Below are positions 34,275-44,261 of a stretch of DNA of 64,000 nt, piece by piece. The position numbers and the translations under genes are program-made. This DNA is from DATGEP01 sp035310125 (GTDB taxonomy: Bacteria > Chloroflexota > Ktedonobacteria > Ktedonobacterales > JADMIN01), in the NCBI GenBank assembly GCA_035310125.1, contig DATGEP010000346.1, positions 1 through 64,000 on the forward strand, given 5' to 3'. Position 1 is the stretch's first letter. Every line of letters begins with the position of its first letter. The notes under the pieces were generated by a model. That model was not told where the DNA came from and ran no database searches. It saw nothing but the letters and a program-made list of their open reading frames with translations.

Positions 34275-37200
34275 CTACTGATCAAAGCGCTGAGATGAGG
34301 AAGGGCTTGCCCGGTAGGTGATGACAAACGGTGTACCGGGCGAGTCCGCCTGCACCGCCGCGATGCGCGGGCCAACGTACGTTGGAACGTACTGATTGGG
34401 CGTCGTCGCCGGCAGCGTCACCTCGAAGTACCAGAAGAAGGTGCGAAGGGCGCTCACGACCAGGAAAACCAGCAACAGTATCCGGCCTATCTGCTCCGGC
34501 GTCGAGAAGACCCGTACCCCCGACACGCGATCCAGCACAATCGGGAGGTGGCCGAGCCAGCTCATCGTCTCATAGATGCCAATGGCTGGAATGATACACA
34601 TCGCCGGTAATACGCTCGCCGCTTCGATGACGCCAGGCGATACGCCGACCGCGATACTGGCAACGAGAGGCAGCGCCAGCAGTAACAGTAACGCCTGCGA
34701 TGTGAAGCTGCGCCAGCGCCACACGATGAAGATCAGTCCGAGGTAGAAGAATGGCCCGAGCAGCGATGGAATAATGGGAGTACCACCTGAGGACGGATAG
34801 CCGGCGCTGTAATCCTGCGAAGCGAGCAGGCGCAGCACGTCCCAGGCATTGCGCACTACCACTCCCCAAAACTCCGGCGAGAGCACGCCCGGTCCACTCG
34901 CGGGATGCGCGCTGGACTGCGCAAGCACATCACTCCCGCGCGGGAAGCCGAAGTGGGGGCTGGCGTAGTGCCAGATGACCGGGATGCCGGTGAGCAGGGT
35001 GCTGATGGCCAGCGCGAACACACCACTGCGCGGCAGTCGCGCCTGACGAGGATGCCACCAGCGCCACACCACACATACCCCAATGACCATGAGCGGCACG
35101 AGCCAGAGTCCTGGAGCAACGTCACAAGCCACGCCCGTACACACGCCACTGCCGATGAACAGGAGCATGCGTCGCCGTTCCAGCCTCGTTCGAGCCGCTC
35201 GCGCATCCTGTAGCGCCTGAGCGGACTGATGGCGTCCCCGTGACCGCAGCGACCGTTTGCTATACGGGCCGCTCTTACTGGCCGGCCGGGTAACCGCCAA
35301 CGCCTGAGGCACTGGTATGACCGACATCCGCAACGCCAGCAGTAGCAGATAGACGGCCAGGGCCAGCAACAACGGCAGAACGACCACTTCGACACCGCTG
35401 CGGCTCAACGACACGTGCCAGCGAGATGTCGCGGCGAGCAGCGCCGCCAGCAGCATGATCGCGCGGCGCCCGGGCTGGTTCCCCGGCCGCAGGATCTCGT
35501 TGGTCAGCAGATAGATGACAAATACCGTGATGGAGCCGAAAATAGCGGAAGGAAGCAAAAGCGCGAACGGCGTGCGCCCGAAGACATCTATCATGAGATT
35601 TTGCAAGGCATCGAACGGCCCGTGCAGCCCTTGAGGATCAGTGATACCAAGCCGGAGCTGCCCACTGATCTGTTGCAACAGGGTCGCATCGGCGCTCCCC
35701 GACGTGACCGGCGCGAAGAGATTTCCCAGCCGCACCAGCCGTAGCAGGCACGCGACAATAAGGATGAGGATGAGCATCAGCCGCTGCCAGAACTGCGGCC
35801 ACTTACCCAACGAGTCGCTCAGAAGGGTGCCATACCGGCGCACTACCGTTATCCAGCCCTCACTGTACGGGGAAGCGCGGAGCAAGAGCAGTGGTCCGAA
35901 AGCGACCAGCACTTCAAAGAACTGCACGAACAGATTGCGGCCAATACCCGGCTCCCCGACGAGCAGGAAGTTGGCGACCGCGTAGGTCAGCAGCGCGCCG
36001 CACGCCAGCGCTGTTCCCTGCCAGCGCACGAACGATTCATCTGAGAGCGCCGCCAGCGGCAGCAGCCAGGCGACGTACCACGGCTGGAACCAGAATGTGA
36101 TGAGCACCAGCGCGGCGAAGGTAATTTTTGCCGCGGCATTGATGACTTCACGGAGCGTGGCATCGGGGCCAAGCACCCAGAGCCGCTGCGCCTGGAGGTA
36201 GGCGTACCCGGCGAATAGCGCGTAGAACAGCAGGCGGATTACCTTATCCAGCGCTTTATATTGGGCCGTGGACGTAACGATAAGCTGCAATGGCGCGGTG
36301 AAGAAACCGACCAGCGAGCTGTTGTAATACAGCGGACGCAGCTGTGTGCCGACACCCGTAAATGTCTGTAGTCCTTGCCAGAAGGGTGCGTAAAATAACG
36401 CCACGAGCGCCACGCCAATGGCGGACACCTCGATAGTGAGCAGTGTCGCCGCCCGCACATCAATCTCACGGACGGTGCTGACGGCTGTGCTGGCCCAGAG
36501 ACGGAGCGTGCCACCTTCCACCAGCGCGCGGCGGCGGTGACGGCTCCCAGGGACGTAGCCGTCCCGCACGCGATGGCGCAGCTCATAGACGAGCCAGAGC
36601 GGTATGAAGACGATCGAGAAGTACTTGATGAGGGCGCCCAGCACCAGAAAAGCGAAGGCCGTGCGCGACTTCTCATTGAGCATCAACAAAAATGCCGCCA
36701 GCACGCACACGACCATGATGATGTCATTGTGGCCGTTGCCCACCGACTCGAAGATCAGCAAAGGACTCCAGCCGACGAGCACATAAATCCGTAACCGTCG
36801 CTCAGGAGCCAGCCGGCGGGCGAGCGCATCCACCAACCAGAGCGCCACGAGAACGCCCGCGAAGCCGATGAGCTTGAATGCCAGCATATTGGCCAGCAGA
36901 TTCTCGTCCGCCAGCCGTGAGACGAGTCCGGCCACCAGCAACCAGGCGGGTCCATACGGCGCCGCGGGACGGCTAACCACAAATCCGCCCGGCAATTGTG
37001 TCGCCGCTTGCGTCATTGGATTCAGATGGAGGTGGACCATCAGGTAGCCACGTGCGATGTAGCCATACAGATCCGTCGTCGTCACCGGCTGCATCCAGAT
37101 CATCAGCGCGGCAAAGACGGCTGGAGCGGCGAGTGTCACGCGGCGCACAAGCCGGTCGGACCGCGTCTTCGGCACACCCGTCTGCTTGACGCGCGAGACA

Positions 37201-37589
37201 GCGGTCAGGGCGAAGAACTGACAGGCAAAAAGGCCAAGGATCGCGGCGACGAACGCGAAGGCGGCGAGCGGACTATATCCCGTGATGTGGCCCAAATCAT
37301 TGACGGACGCCGGATCGCCCGCGACATGTGGGTGATTCCAGAGCGCGAGAATGGGAAACGCCAGCACGAAGGACAGGTATATGAGCGCGGAAAGCGCGCC
37401 CGCGCCCAGGATGAGACGCACCGGCGGCACCCGGCGCAGGCGTAGCGCGATGGCATCCTCGGAACGGGGGCTGAAGCCCGGAATCCGTGACGCAGCGTGT
37501 AGTGTCTTCTTGGTGCTCGACGAACGACGCTCAGGAGGCGCACTTTCGCCTTCCTCGCGCGGCTTGGCGAGGCTTACGCCTGCCTTCAT
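34275..37589 (-). CDS. Large two-module GT-C membrane glycosyltransferase-like protein
   Basis: About 1104 residues and more than 20 predicted membrane helices. The first half (~60-600) resembles MptB-type polyprenol-phosphate-mannose transferases: TTDLYGYIARGYLMVHLHLNPMT and PAAPYGPAWLL. The second half (~610-1104) resembles GT39/PMT: RLVRLGNLFAPV, then ALLAATSRWHVSLSRSGVEVVVLPLLL. Start chosen at ATG 37589, 20 bases after the preceding gene stops at 37609. Such a head-to-tail fusion of two GT-C modules is unusual. Likely acts in cell-surface glycan assembly. Confidence 0.75.
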   Translation of the reverse strand: MKAGVSLAKPREEGESAPPERRSSSTKKTLHAASRIPGFSPRSEDAIALRLRRVPPVRLILGAGALSALIYLSFVLAFPILALWNHPHVAGDPASVNDLGHITGYSPLAAFAFVAAILGLFACQFFALTAVSRVKQTGVPKTRSDRLVRRVTLAAPAVFAALMIWMQPVTTTDLYGYIARGYLMVHLHLNPMTQAATQLPGGFVVSRPAAPYGPAWLLVAGLVSRLADENLLANMLAFKLIGFAGVLVALWLVDALARRLAPERRLRIYVLVGWSPLLIFESVGNGHNDIIMVVCVLAAFLLMLNEKSRTAFAFLVLGALIKYFSIVFIPLWLVYELRHRVRDGYVPGSRHRRRALVEGGTLRLWASTAVSTVREIDVRAATLLTIEVSAIGVALVALFYAPFWQGLQTFTGVGTQLRPLYYNSSLVGFFTAPLQLIVTSTAQYKALDKVIRLLFYALFAGYAYLQAQRLWVLGPDATLREVINAAAKITFAALVLITFWFQPWYVAWLLPLAALSDESFVRWQGTALACGALLTYAVANFLLVGEPGIGRNLFVQFFEVLVAFGPLLLLRASPYSEGWITVVRRYGTLLSDSLGKWPQFWQRLMLILILIVACLLRLVRLGNLFAPVTSGSADATLLQQISGQLRLGITDPQGLHGPFDALQNLMIDVFGRTPFALLLPSAIFGSITVFVIYLLTNEILRPGNQPGRRAIMLLAALLAATSRWHVSLSRSGVEVVVLPLLLALAVYLLLLALRMSVIPVPQALAVTRPASKSGPYSKRSLRSRGRHQSAQALQDARAARTRLERRRMLLFIGSGVCTGVACDVAPGLWLVPLMVIGVCVVWRWWHPRQARLPRSGVFALAISTLLTGIPVIWHYASPHFGFPRGSDVLAQSSAHPASGPGVLSPEFWGVVVRNAWDVLRLLASQDYSAGYPSSGGTPIIPSLLGPFFYLGLIFIVWRWRSFTSQALLLLLALPLVASIAVGVSPGVIEAASVLPAMCIIPAIGIYETMSWLGHLPIVLDRVSGVRVFSTPEQIGRILLLVFLVVSALRTFFWYFEVTLPATTPNQYVPTYVGPRIAAVQADSPGTPFVITYRASPSSSQRFDQ

Positions 37590-37608
37590 GTCGTGCGCTC
37601 TCCCAACT

Positions 37609-39048
37609 TCATGTCCGGGCAAGCTCGACCGGCCTTTGCCATAATGCCACGACGAGCGCGGCAAATGCCACAATCCAGGCGATATTCCTTACGCTCAACA
37701 ATAAAACGGCACCCGGCGCCAGACCAACGAGCGCCTGCCAGGTGCCCTCCACAACCTGTCCCAGTACGGCCACGCCGATCAGTCCGCCTATCCAGAGACG
37801 CTGGAGACGGCGTGATGGCAACCGCAGGAGCGCCGCCAGCGGCAGTATAACTAACAGATAGTGCGCCGGCAGCACTCGAAACGTCAATAAGAAGGCCAGC
37901 AGCACACATGCCACGCCCGCCGTGAGTAGCTGCAAGCCGTCCAGGCGGCGTCTACGAGTATCGCGACGCTGAGCCAGCGCCTTCCCGGTGGCGGCATACG
38001 CCGCCAGCAGCGCGCCCGCCAGCAGCACGATACTGGCGGGCGCCACGAGCGCCTCCAGCCTGGAATGAACGATGCGTGCCAGTCCTTCCGCCGAGAACGC
38101 CGTGGTAACGCCCAATCCCGGCAGCCAGCCGAGCGCCAGCATGACGTTGGCATAGAGACTTTCGATTTCCGTGCCTCGAACGGTCTGATAGGTGATCGTG
38201 TTCACGACGGCGGGCACTCCGGCGAAGATCACCACGACGAGCGTGGGCGCCGCCAACGCGCCACCGAACGCGAGAGCGCCGCGCCCCAGCGCACCCTGGC
38301 GTGCTCGCAGGGCTTCGAGTAACGTTGCCGCGCGCGCCTGCCGTAGCTCATAACCAATCAGCACCGGCAACGCCAGCAACGGGAAGCCCTTCACGAGTGT
38401 CGCCGCCGCAATGGCTCCCCACGCCAGCCATGTGCGCCGTTCAGCCATCGCCACGACCGCGACGAGGCAGAGCGTCCCTACGACAAGATCGAACTTCTGC
38501 AGCAGCGCGCCGCTCAAAAATACCAGAACGGTGTAGAGCAGGCCCGTTCGCACGCCCCGTGGATCGCCCGCAAGATGCCGGCGCGCTGCCCGGCGCAATA
38601 GCCACAGTGTCAGCGCGTCAATCACCAGCATCTCGACGGCGAAACTGATACCGTAGGCGGCATAGCGTACAGGGTTCGGATGCGGCAGCGCGATAATCGG
38701 CGTGTTGAAGGCGCGATCAGGTCGCGGCGCAATACCCGCGAATGGCAGCAGTGGCAAGGCCGGCAATAGGAGCAGCAGAATGGCCAGCGGCGGATATTCC
38801 GCCGGCACGTTCCGGTAGGGCCATTGTCCTGCCGCCAGATAGCCCGCATACTTGTAGAATCCAGGGTCGCAGTAGCTATGACTCAGTAGCATGCCAACGA
38901 ACAGCGCTAGCCGGGTCGCGCCCCACGCGCCCGCCAGCGTCCAGCGAGCCGCGCGCGCGTCGCCGTCCAGCGCCATCAGGAGCCGTCCGAACCAGCCCCA
39001 CACGGTTACCTTGCCAGGAGCGGCGCTCGCCACGTTGCCGCCGCGCAT
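37609..39048 (-). CDS. GT87-like (DUF2029) membrane glycosyltransferase
   Basis: 479 residues with ~10 membrane helices. The loop after the first helix reads SHSYCDPGFYKYAGYLAAGQWPYRNVPAEYPPLAILL, the D-x-x-x-Y...G..PY....EYPP pattern of GT87/PIM-type mannosyltransferases. KFDLVVGTLCL and AAATLVKGFPLLALP are the conserved inner motifs. Starts 2 bases after the upstream gene. Donor probably a polyprenyl-phosphate sugar. Confidence 0.8.
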   Translation of the reverse strand: MRGGNVASAAPGKVTVWGWFGRLLMALDGDARAARWTLAGAWGATRLALFVGMLLSHSYCDPGFYKYAGYLAAGQWPYRNVPAEYPPLAILLLLLPALPLLPFAGIAPRPDRAFNTPIIALPHPNPVRYAAYGISFAVEMLVIDALTLWLLRRAARRHLAGDPRGVRTGLLYTVLVFLSGALLQKFDLVVGTLCLVAVVAMAERRTWLAWGAIAAATLVKGFPLLALPVLIGYELRQARAATLLEALRARQGALGRGALAFGGALAAPTLVVVIFAGVPAVVNTITYQTVRGTEIESLYANVMLALGWLPGLGVTTAFSAEGLARIVHSRLEALVAPASIVLLAGALLAAYAATGKALAQRRDTRRRRLDGLQLLTAGVACVLLAFLLTFRVLPAHYLLVILPLAALLRLPSRRLQRLWIGGLIGVAVLGQVVEGTWQALVGLAPGAVLLLSVRNIAWIVAFAALVVALWQRPVELART

Positions 39049-39049
39049 G

Positions 39050-40573
39050 TCAGGACCTCCCGGAACGCAGGCGGCGGGGCAGTGTCCGCGGCGTGTTGTT
39101 CGAGCGGGTAGACTGGCGCGCGGGCCGTGCGGGCGTTCGCGCGGACGCGGACGCGGATGCCAGTGCGTCCGACTGGCGTTCGCGCGCCAGCAGCAGCGCC
39201 AGCGCGGGCAGCGCCACGAAGTAGAAGTAGGTCGTCAGGCTCCGCCATGCGAAGAAGAGCGGCAGCACCGCCAGCACGAAGCCTAGCTCCGGCATGCGCT
39301 GTCCATTCCGCCAGTACCACACGATACACGCGGCCATCACGACGACTTCCAGCGCTGTGTAGGCAATAGACGGCGCGAGTGGCAGAATGCCGCCGAGTGA
39401 GAGCCGGATCAGCCCGTTCCCGCCGGGGAACATGGGATCAACCTCCGGCGCCAGAATTCCTGCCAGCCAGGCATGCGCATCGCTCACGACGAACGGCAGG
39501 TTGATCGCCGCGAAGATCGCCATCGCGCCCGCGAGTCGCGCGATAGCCTCACGCCAGCCGCGCTCCCGCCAAACCAGGATGAGATAGAACGGCACGAAGA
39601 ACCACGCAAGCTGTTTCGCCGCGAGCGCCAGGCCCAAAAATAGCACCGAGAGCAGTGGCTTGCGCCACCAGCGCCACGCCACGAACAGCAGGAGGATGTA
39701 GAAGATGTCCAAATCGCCAGTCACGGTAGCGTCTAAGAGCGGCGCATCGGCCAGCGCGAGCAGCAGCACCCACGGTCGCAGCTCTTTGGGTGCGGCGGCG
39801 GCGAGCAGCGCCACCAGCGCGATGAGACAGAGCGCGAAGAATGGCACTACGCTGGGAAAACCGGCCCAAACAAACGGCACCAGCGGCAGAAATGCCAGCG
39901 CCGGATAGCTCACATGCGACTCAAACTCTGGCGTGGCGGCGGGATTACCCGTAGGCTCGCTCTTGAACGCGCTCTGTATCTGCTGCTTTGAGGGATAGCT
40001 ATCCCATGGGATCGTGGCGAACTTCCCCTGCCGGAGCGGCGTCGTATGGAGCGCATCTTGCCCAAGCGCCGCATTCGCCGAGACGATGTTGACCGTCACG
40101 TAGGGATTGTGCCCCCGCAACACTTGCATCGCGGCGTAGTGATCGAGCGTCGTGCCGTCGTTGGAGTATTGCGGCGCCTGGAAGCCAGCCGTTGCGATAA
40201 CACCTAACTGATGCAGTCCCGTCGGGCAGGCGGCCAGCGTCACCACCAGCACGGCCACCTGCGTCCGCCGTGAGCGAAGCCAGCGCCAGCGTGGCACACG
40301 ATCCTTGAGCGCCAGGATGAGAAAAACGAGCGATCCCGAAAGCGCCAGGAAAGCGAAGATGCTGGCCAGCGGCTTGCCCAGCCAGGCATTCAGGCCGTTG
40401 CGCGGAAACTCCAGATAGTTCTGGAATGCGAGCGCGACGCCGATGAGCAGGAGCCGCACCGCGGTATCGCCGCGCGGCGCAACGAGCCAGGCCGGGAGAC
40501 GCCGCCTCACCGCCGCGACTGATGCTGTTCCAGCGTTGACGGCGCCAGTGGCCGCCTCGTTTCCTATTGCCAC
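39050..40573 (-). CDS. GT87-like (DUF2029) membrane glycosyltransferase
   Basis: Polytopic protein of ~507 residues. Extracytoplasmic loop contains SNDGTTLDHYAAMQVLRGHNPYVTVN, then SHVSYPALAFLPLVPF, and AAKQLAWFFVPFYL, equivalent to the KGFP-type motif of the family. C-terminal ~45 residues are Ser/Ala/Arg-rich and probably disordered. GTG 40573, 8 bases after the hemB stop, is preferred. An ATG at 40615 would overlap hemB by 35 bases. Co-transcribed with hemB and the two GT genes that follow. Confidence 0.78.
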   Translation of the reverse strand: MAIGNEAATGAVNAGTASVAAVRRRLPAWLVAPRGDTAVRLLLIGVALAFQNYLEFPRNGLNAWLGKPLASIFAFLALSGSLVFLILALKDRVPRWRWLRSRRTQVAVLVVTLAACPTGLHQLGVIATAGFQAPQYSNDGTTLDHYAAMQVLRGHNPYVTVNIVSANAALGQDALHTTPLRQGKFATIPWDSYPSKQQIQSAFKSEPTGNPAATPEFESHVSYPALAFLPLVPFVWAGFPSVVPFFALCLIALVALLAAAAPKELRPWVLLLALADAPLLDATVTGDLDIFYILLLFVAWRWWRKPLLSVLFLGLALAAKQLAWFFVPFYLILVWRERGWREAIARLAGAMAIFAAINLPFVVSDAHAWLAGILAPEVDPMFPGGNGLIRLSLGGILPLAPSIAYTALEVVVMAACIVWYWRNGQRMPELGFVLAVLPLFFAWRSLTTYFYFVALPALALLLARERQSDALASASASARTPARPARQSTRSNNTPRTLPRRLRSGRS

Positions 40574-40580
40574 GCAGCGC

Positions 40581-41630
40581 TCACTCCGCCAGCCAGCGCG
40601 CCGCATCAATCGCATGGTAGGTGATGATGATGTCGGCGCCAGCTCGCTTGATGCCTGTCAGTGTTTCGAGTACGGCACGACGCTCGTCCAGCCAGCCATT
40701 CGCCGCGGCGGCTTTCAGCATCGCGTACTCGCCACTGACATTGTAGGCGACGATGGGCAAATCCCAGCGGTCGCGGACGCGCGCCAGCACATCCAGGTAG
40801 GGGAGCGCGGGCTTCACCATCACCATGTCGGCGCCTTCCGCCACATCAAGCTCAACCTCGCGCAGCGCCTCGCGTCCGTTGGCGGGATCCATCTGATACG
40901 CCCGCCGGTCGCCAAATTGCGGCGCGGACTCCGCCGCATCGCGGAATGGGCCATAGAACACGGAGGCAAACTTCGCGGAATATGCCATGATCGGTACATT
41001 CGCGTAGCCTGCCGCATCCAGCGCCTCACGCAGCGCCGCCACGCGCCCGTCCATCATATCCGAAGGCGCCACGATATCGGCACCCGCCGCCGCGTGCGAT
41101 ACCGCCTCGCGCGCGAGCAACTCCAGCGTCTCGTCGTTTTGCACCTCGCCGTCGCGCACCAGGCCGCAGTGTCCGTGGCTCGTGTACTCACACAGGCATA
41201 CATCCGTCACTACCACTAACTCTGGCGCGGCCTGCTTGATCTCGCGGATCGCCCGCTGGATGACTCCATGATCGTCGTATGCGCCGCTGCCCAGCTCGTC
41301 CTTCACCGCGGGGATACCAAAGAGTAGCACGCCACCAATGTCGAGCCGCGAAAGCAGCCGTGCCTGCTCTCCCAGCGCGCCCAGCGGCCACTGCTGCTGT
41401 CCCGGCATCGAGACGATGGGCGTTGGAGCGGAAACCGTTTCGCTCACGAACAATGGATACAGGAAATCGGCCGGGTCGAGACTCGTCTCGCGTACCATCC
41501 GGCGCAGACTTTCGGTGCGGCGCAGGCGGCGCATCCTCCGGCTGGGAAAACCGCCCGGCACACGGGGCGTCCGCGGCGTTACCTCGCCGTCTCGATTGCC
41601 CACCTGGCGAGCGTCCTCTGTTGTCAGCAT
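40581..41630 (-). CDS. hemB: Porphobilinogen synthase (delta-aminolevulinate dehydratase)
   Basis: Condenses two 5-aminolevulinate molecules in haem/tetrapyrrole synthesis. 349 residues. Zinc site DVCLCEYTSHGHCG with three Cys indicates the zinc-dependent type. Active-site Lys residues are in AYSAKFASVFYGPFRDA and MVMVKPALPYLD. RRMRRLRRTESLRRMVRET at the N-terminus is typical. It heads the minus-strand run; no other hem gene is nearby, and its grouping with surface-glycan genes looks accidental. Confidence 0.95.
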   Translation of the reverse strand: MLTTEDARQVGNRDGEVTPRTPRVPGGFPSRRMRRLRRTESLRRMVRETSLDPADFLYPLFVSETVSAPTPIVSMPGQQQWPLGALGEQARLLSRLDIGGVLLFGIPAVKDELGSGAYDDHGVIQRAIREIKQAAPELVVVTDVCLCEYTSHGHCGLVRDGEVQNDETLELLAREAVSHAAAGADIVAPSDMMDGRVAALREALDAAGYANVPIMAYSAKFASVFYGPFRDAAESAPQFGDRRAYQMDPANGREALREVELDVAEGADMVMVKPALPYLDVLARVRDRWDLPIVAYNVSGEYAMLKAAAANGWLDERRAVLETLTGIKRAGADIIITYHAIDAARWLAE

Positions 41631-41734
41631 ATGCTACCCTTCCTTCCGCAAGCAGACGTATACCCGGCGAATCCGCTCGCACGCGCTCCTGGGGTGAGCA
41701 ATCAGCGCCTACGGTCCAGGCGGCGTGCTGGTTG

Positions 41735-41920
41735 CTAACCCGCCCGGCGGAACGGGAGCAATATGAGGGCGCCGAAAGCGGCCACCGCTGGAATCATGTA
41801 GAGAATCGCCTGAATGACGTCATCCTGCGTCTTCGCATGCGCCAGGCTGAAGATGCTGAAGATACCGAATCCGATACCGATGAGAAAGAGCATGATCGTG
41901 CTCTGGATGGTCTTGGACAT
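41735..41920 (-). CDS. Small two-helix membrane protein
   Basis: 61 residues starting MSKTIQSTIMLFLIG, with helices at ~7-27 and ~36-57 and a basic end (PFRRAG). GAGGCGGA precedes the ATG. Not recognised; size and layout fit a small inner-membrane protein. Stands alone upstream of hemB on the same strand, 105 bases away. Confidence 0.6.
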   Translation of the reverse strand: MSKTIQSTIMLFLIGIGFGIFSIFSLAHAKTQDDVIQAILYMIPAVAAFGALILLPFRRAG

Positions 41921-42138
41921 ATTCCGCCTCGCTGGTTGAGCGGCGCCCCGGTACCTTCAAAACCGGACAGCACTGCCTCATATTCTACCATCTTGTATCG
42001 GTGGGCGGCACGCGCCCAGGCTCAATCGGCACGCTGCGCGGTTCTCTGGTACTGTGCTGTTGACATAGCCACGCTCGCGCCGCTAGACTGACGCCGGGAT
42101 GAAGCGAAGTGTGTCCAGTGAGGTGAGGGGAGCGAGGC

Positions 42139-42993
42139 ATGCCACGGCACGAAGACATGGGCCGGCCTCGTCGCTCACCGCTGCGAGCGCTCGTGCTCGC
42201 CATCGCCTGCGGCTGGCTGCTCCTCGTGCTCAGCGCGCTGGTTTCGCCGGCGGTCTTCGCTTTCGGCTCGGTGAATCTGCCGAAGATACCAGCTGGCGCT
42301 TCTTCCGTTTGTCCTCCCTGCTTACTCACCGTTTCGATTACCCTTTCTCCGACTGCCACCCCCACTGTCACCCCCACTGCCACCCCCACTGGAGCCGCCA
42401 CACCCACACCCGGCGCTTCGCCCACCGCAACGGCGACGGCGACAACTGCGCCAAATGGCGGCGGCGGTGGTGGTGGTGGCGGTGGCGGCCAGGGTGGCGG
42501 TGGTGGGCCTGCCGGGCCGAACGTGACACGGGTGGTCTATTCGCAGGCCACTGTCGGCACCAACGACAACAGCCCCCTTCAGGGCATCACGCCCTCCGCG
42601 TTCGGCTCCAACGGTCTGCTACTGGCCTCCACGTTGAGCTGCGTTGTCGCCATCCTGGGCGTCATCATCGCGGCGATTGCCCTGCTCGTCCTGGTGCGCG
42701 GCGGTTATGGCCCCTTTCTCAAGGCGCTGCTGGGCGGCAAGCGCGCCGGACGCAAGCGCGCCGCGCTTGCTCATTCTGGAGTATCGCCGGACTGGAACAC
42801 CGGCAACGATCGCCGCCAGGCTTCGGGAATGCAATACCGCTCACCTGAGGGCGGCTATGGCTCACGCGGTCAAGGATACGCCGCCAACTCCCAGAGCGGC
42901 TACGACAGCTATAGTCCACCGCCTGGCCGGTCAGCGAGCCGCCAGGTCCGCCAGCCTGCTCCCAACCCACGCAGCCGGCAAGACCGGCGTTGA
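42139..42993 (+). CDS. Surface-type protein with Thr/Pro repeats, poly-Gly and one C-terminal membrane helix
   Basis: 284 residues. N-terminal signal-like helix (ALVLAIACGWLLLVLSALVSPAVFA). Then a Thr/Pro/Ala-rich stretch with repeated T-A/V-T-P units (~70-105), an 11-Gly run and further Gly-rich sequence (~108-127), and a short ordered part. A second membrane helix is at ~160-185 (VVAILGVIIAAIALLVLV). The end is cytoplasmic, basic and Ser/Tyr/Gln-rich. It looks like an anchored, probably glycosylated stalk protein. Function unknown. The repeats are visible in the DNA at 42350-42420. Confidence 0.7.
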   Translation: MPRHEDMGRPRRSPLRALVLAIACGWLLLVLSALVSPAVFAFGSVNLPKIPAGASSVCPPCLLTVSITLSPTATPTVTPTATPTGAATPTPGASPTATATATTAPNGGGGGGGGGGGQGGGGGPAGPNVTRVVYSQATVGTNDNSPLQGITPSAFGSNGLLLASTLSCVVAILGVIIAAIALLVLVRGGYGPFLKALLGGKRAGRKRAALAHSGVSPDWNTGNDRRQASGMQYRSPEGGYGSRGQGYAANSQSGYDSYSPPPGRSASRQVRQPAPNPRSRQDRR

Positions 42994-43134
42994 AATCCCC
43001 GCTGCTGATGTGAGACACTAACCCGGTGGGCTTCTCGTCTCCGTGATACACCCGCTCCGCTCGTCCGTGGCTCCGAGTGGCGTATCCAACGAGACCCCAG
43101 TTACGCCGTGATGGAATGAAAGAGACGGTAGCGC

Positions 43135-44247
43135 ATGGTGCCGACACGTTCGAGTCACCCATTCTGGATGTATGAGGAGATGCGGGAGACGCCGGCTGCT
43201 CTCGACTCCCTGCTCACCCCTGATGAGCTGGAGCGCCGGCATCGAGCTGCACTGGGCGCGCGCCTTGCCAGCGCGCGCCGCGTGTACCTCACCGGCTGCG
43301 GCACCGCCTACCATGCCGCGCTGGTGGGCCGGTCGCTGATCAGCGATTTCACCGACGGCAATGTAGACACGAGAGCCATCCAGGCATTCGAGCTAGCCAG
43401 CTACGAACGCGATGCGCCCAACCGCGACGACGTGCTCATCGTGCTCAGCCACAGCGGCAAACCCACCGCATCCAACGCCGCCCTTGGCCGTGCCCGTGGC
43501 GCTGGCGCGTTCTGTCTTACCATTACCGGCAATCGCGAGAGCCTGGCTGCCCGCAACGCGCAGGCTGTGCTCGATATCGGCTACGGCGATGTCAAATCGT
43601 TCGCATACACCATCAGCTACAGTCTCATGCTCGCCGCCCTTGCCGATCTTGCCGTCGGCGCCGTCGCCGCCAGCGCCGGGGATGAGGCCGCCGCTGTTCT
43701 GCTCCAGACACACGTGCAGGCGATTGCCGCACTGCACCGCGAAGCCCTCGCACTGGATAGCCAAATCCGCGCCCTCGCCCAGCGACTTGCCGGCCGCCAG
43801 CGCTTTATCTTCGCGGGAGCCGGCGGCAACCGTGCCAGCGCGCTCGAAGCCGCACTCAAGATGCGTGAGACAAACTACACGGATAGCAGCGGCATGGAGA
43901 TGGAAGAAGTGCTTCACGGGCCAGTAGCCACGCTGGGCGATGTCGTGCTGGTCGCCATCGCGCCGCCTGGCCCTGGCCGCGCCCGCGCACTGGACCTGCT
44001 CCGCACGGCGCGGATTCTGGGTGGCACGACGGTCGCGCTTGGTGAAGCGGGTGACAGCGAGCTAGAGGCCGCCGCCGATGACTTTCTGCCGCTGCCCACA
44101 TGCCCAGAAGCGCTCTCCCCGGCGCCGTACCATGTCCCGCTACACCTCTTGAGCTACTGGTTGGCCGTCGCGAAGGGGCACAACCCTGATCTCATGCGCC
44201 GCGACGATCCACGCTATCTGGAAGCGCGCCAGTCCTACACGCTCTAA
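43135..44247 (+). CDS. SIS-domain sugar isomerase-like protein (GlmS/AgaS type)
   Basis: 370 residues with two SIS domains, equivalent to the isomerase half of glucosamine-6-phosphate synthase without the glutaminase. First SIS: VYLTGCGTAYHAAL and VLIVLSHSGKPTASNAAL. Second SIS: FIFAGAGGNRASALEAALKMRET, MEMEEVLHGPVA. The C-terminal segment PYHVPLHLLSYWLAVAKGHNPDLMRR is also GlmS-like. Could be a deaminase/isomerase of an amino sugar phosphate or a fructosamine deglycase. Neighbours do not decide. Confidence 0.88.
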   Translation: MVPTRSSHPFWMYEEMRETPAALDSLLTPDELERRHRAALGARLASARRVYLTGCGTAYHAALVGRSLISDFTDGNVDTRAIQAFELASYERDAPNRDDVLIVLSHSGKPTASNAALGRARGAGAFCLTITGNRESLAARNAQAVLDIGYGDVKSFAYTISYSLMLAALADLAVGAVAASAGDEAAAVLLQTHVQAIAALHREALALDSQIRALAQRLAGRQRFIFAGAGGNRASALEAALKMRETNYTDSSGMEMEEVLHGPVATLGDVVLVAIAPPGPGRARALDLLRTARILGGTTVALGEAGDSELEAAADDFLPLPTCPEALSPAPYHVPLHLLSYWLAVAKGHNPDLMRRDDPRYLEARQSYTL

Positions 44248-44261
44248 GCGGGAGCAGGGTC

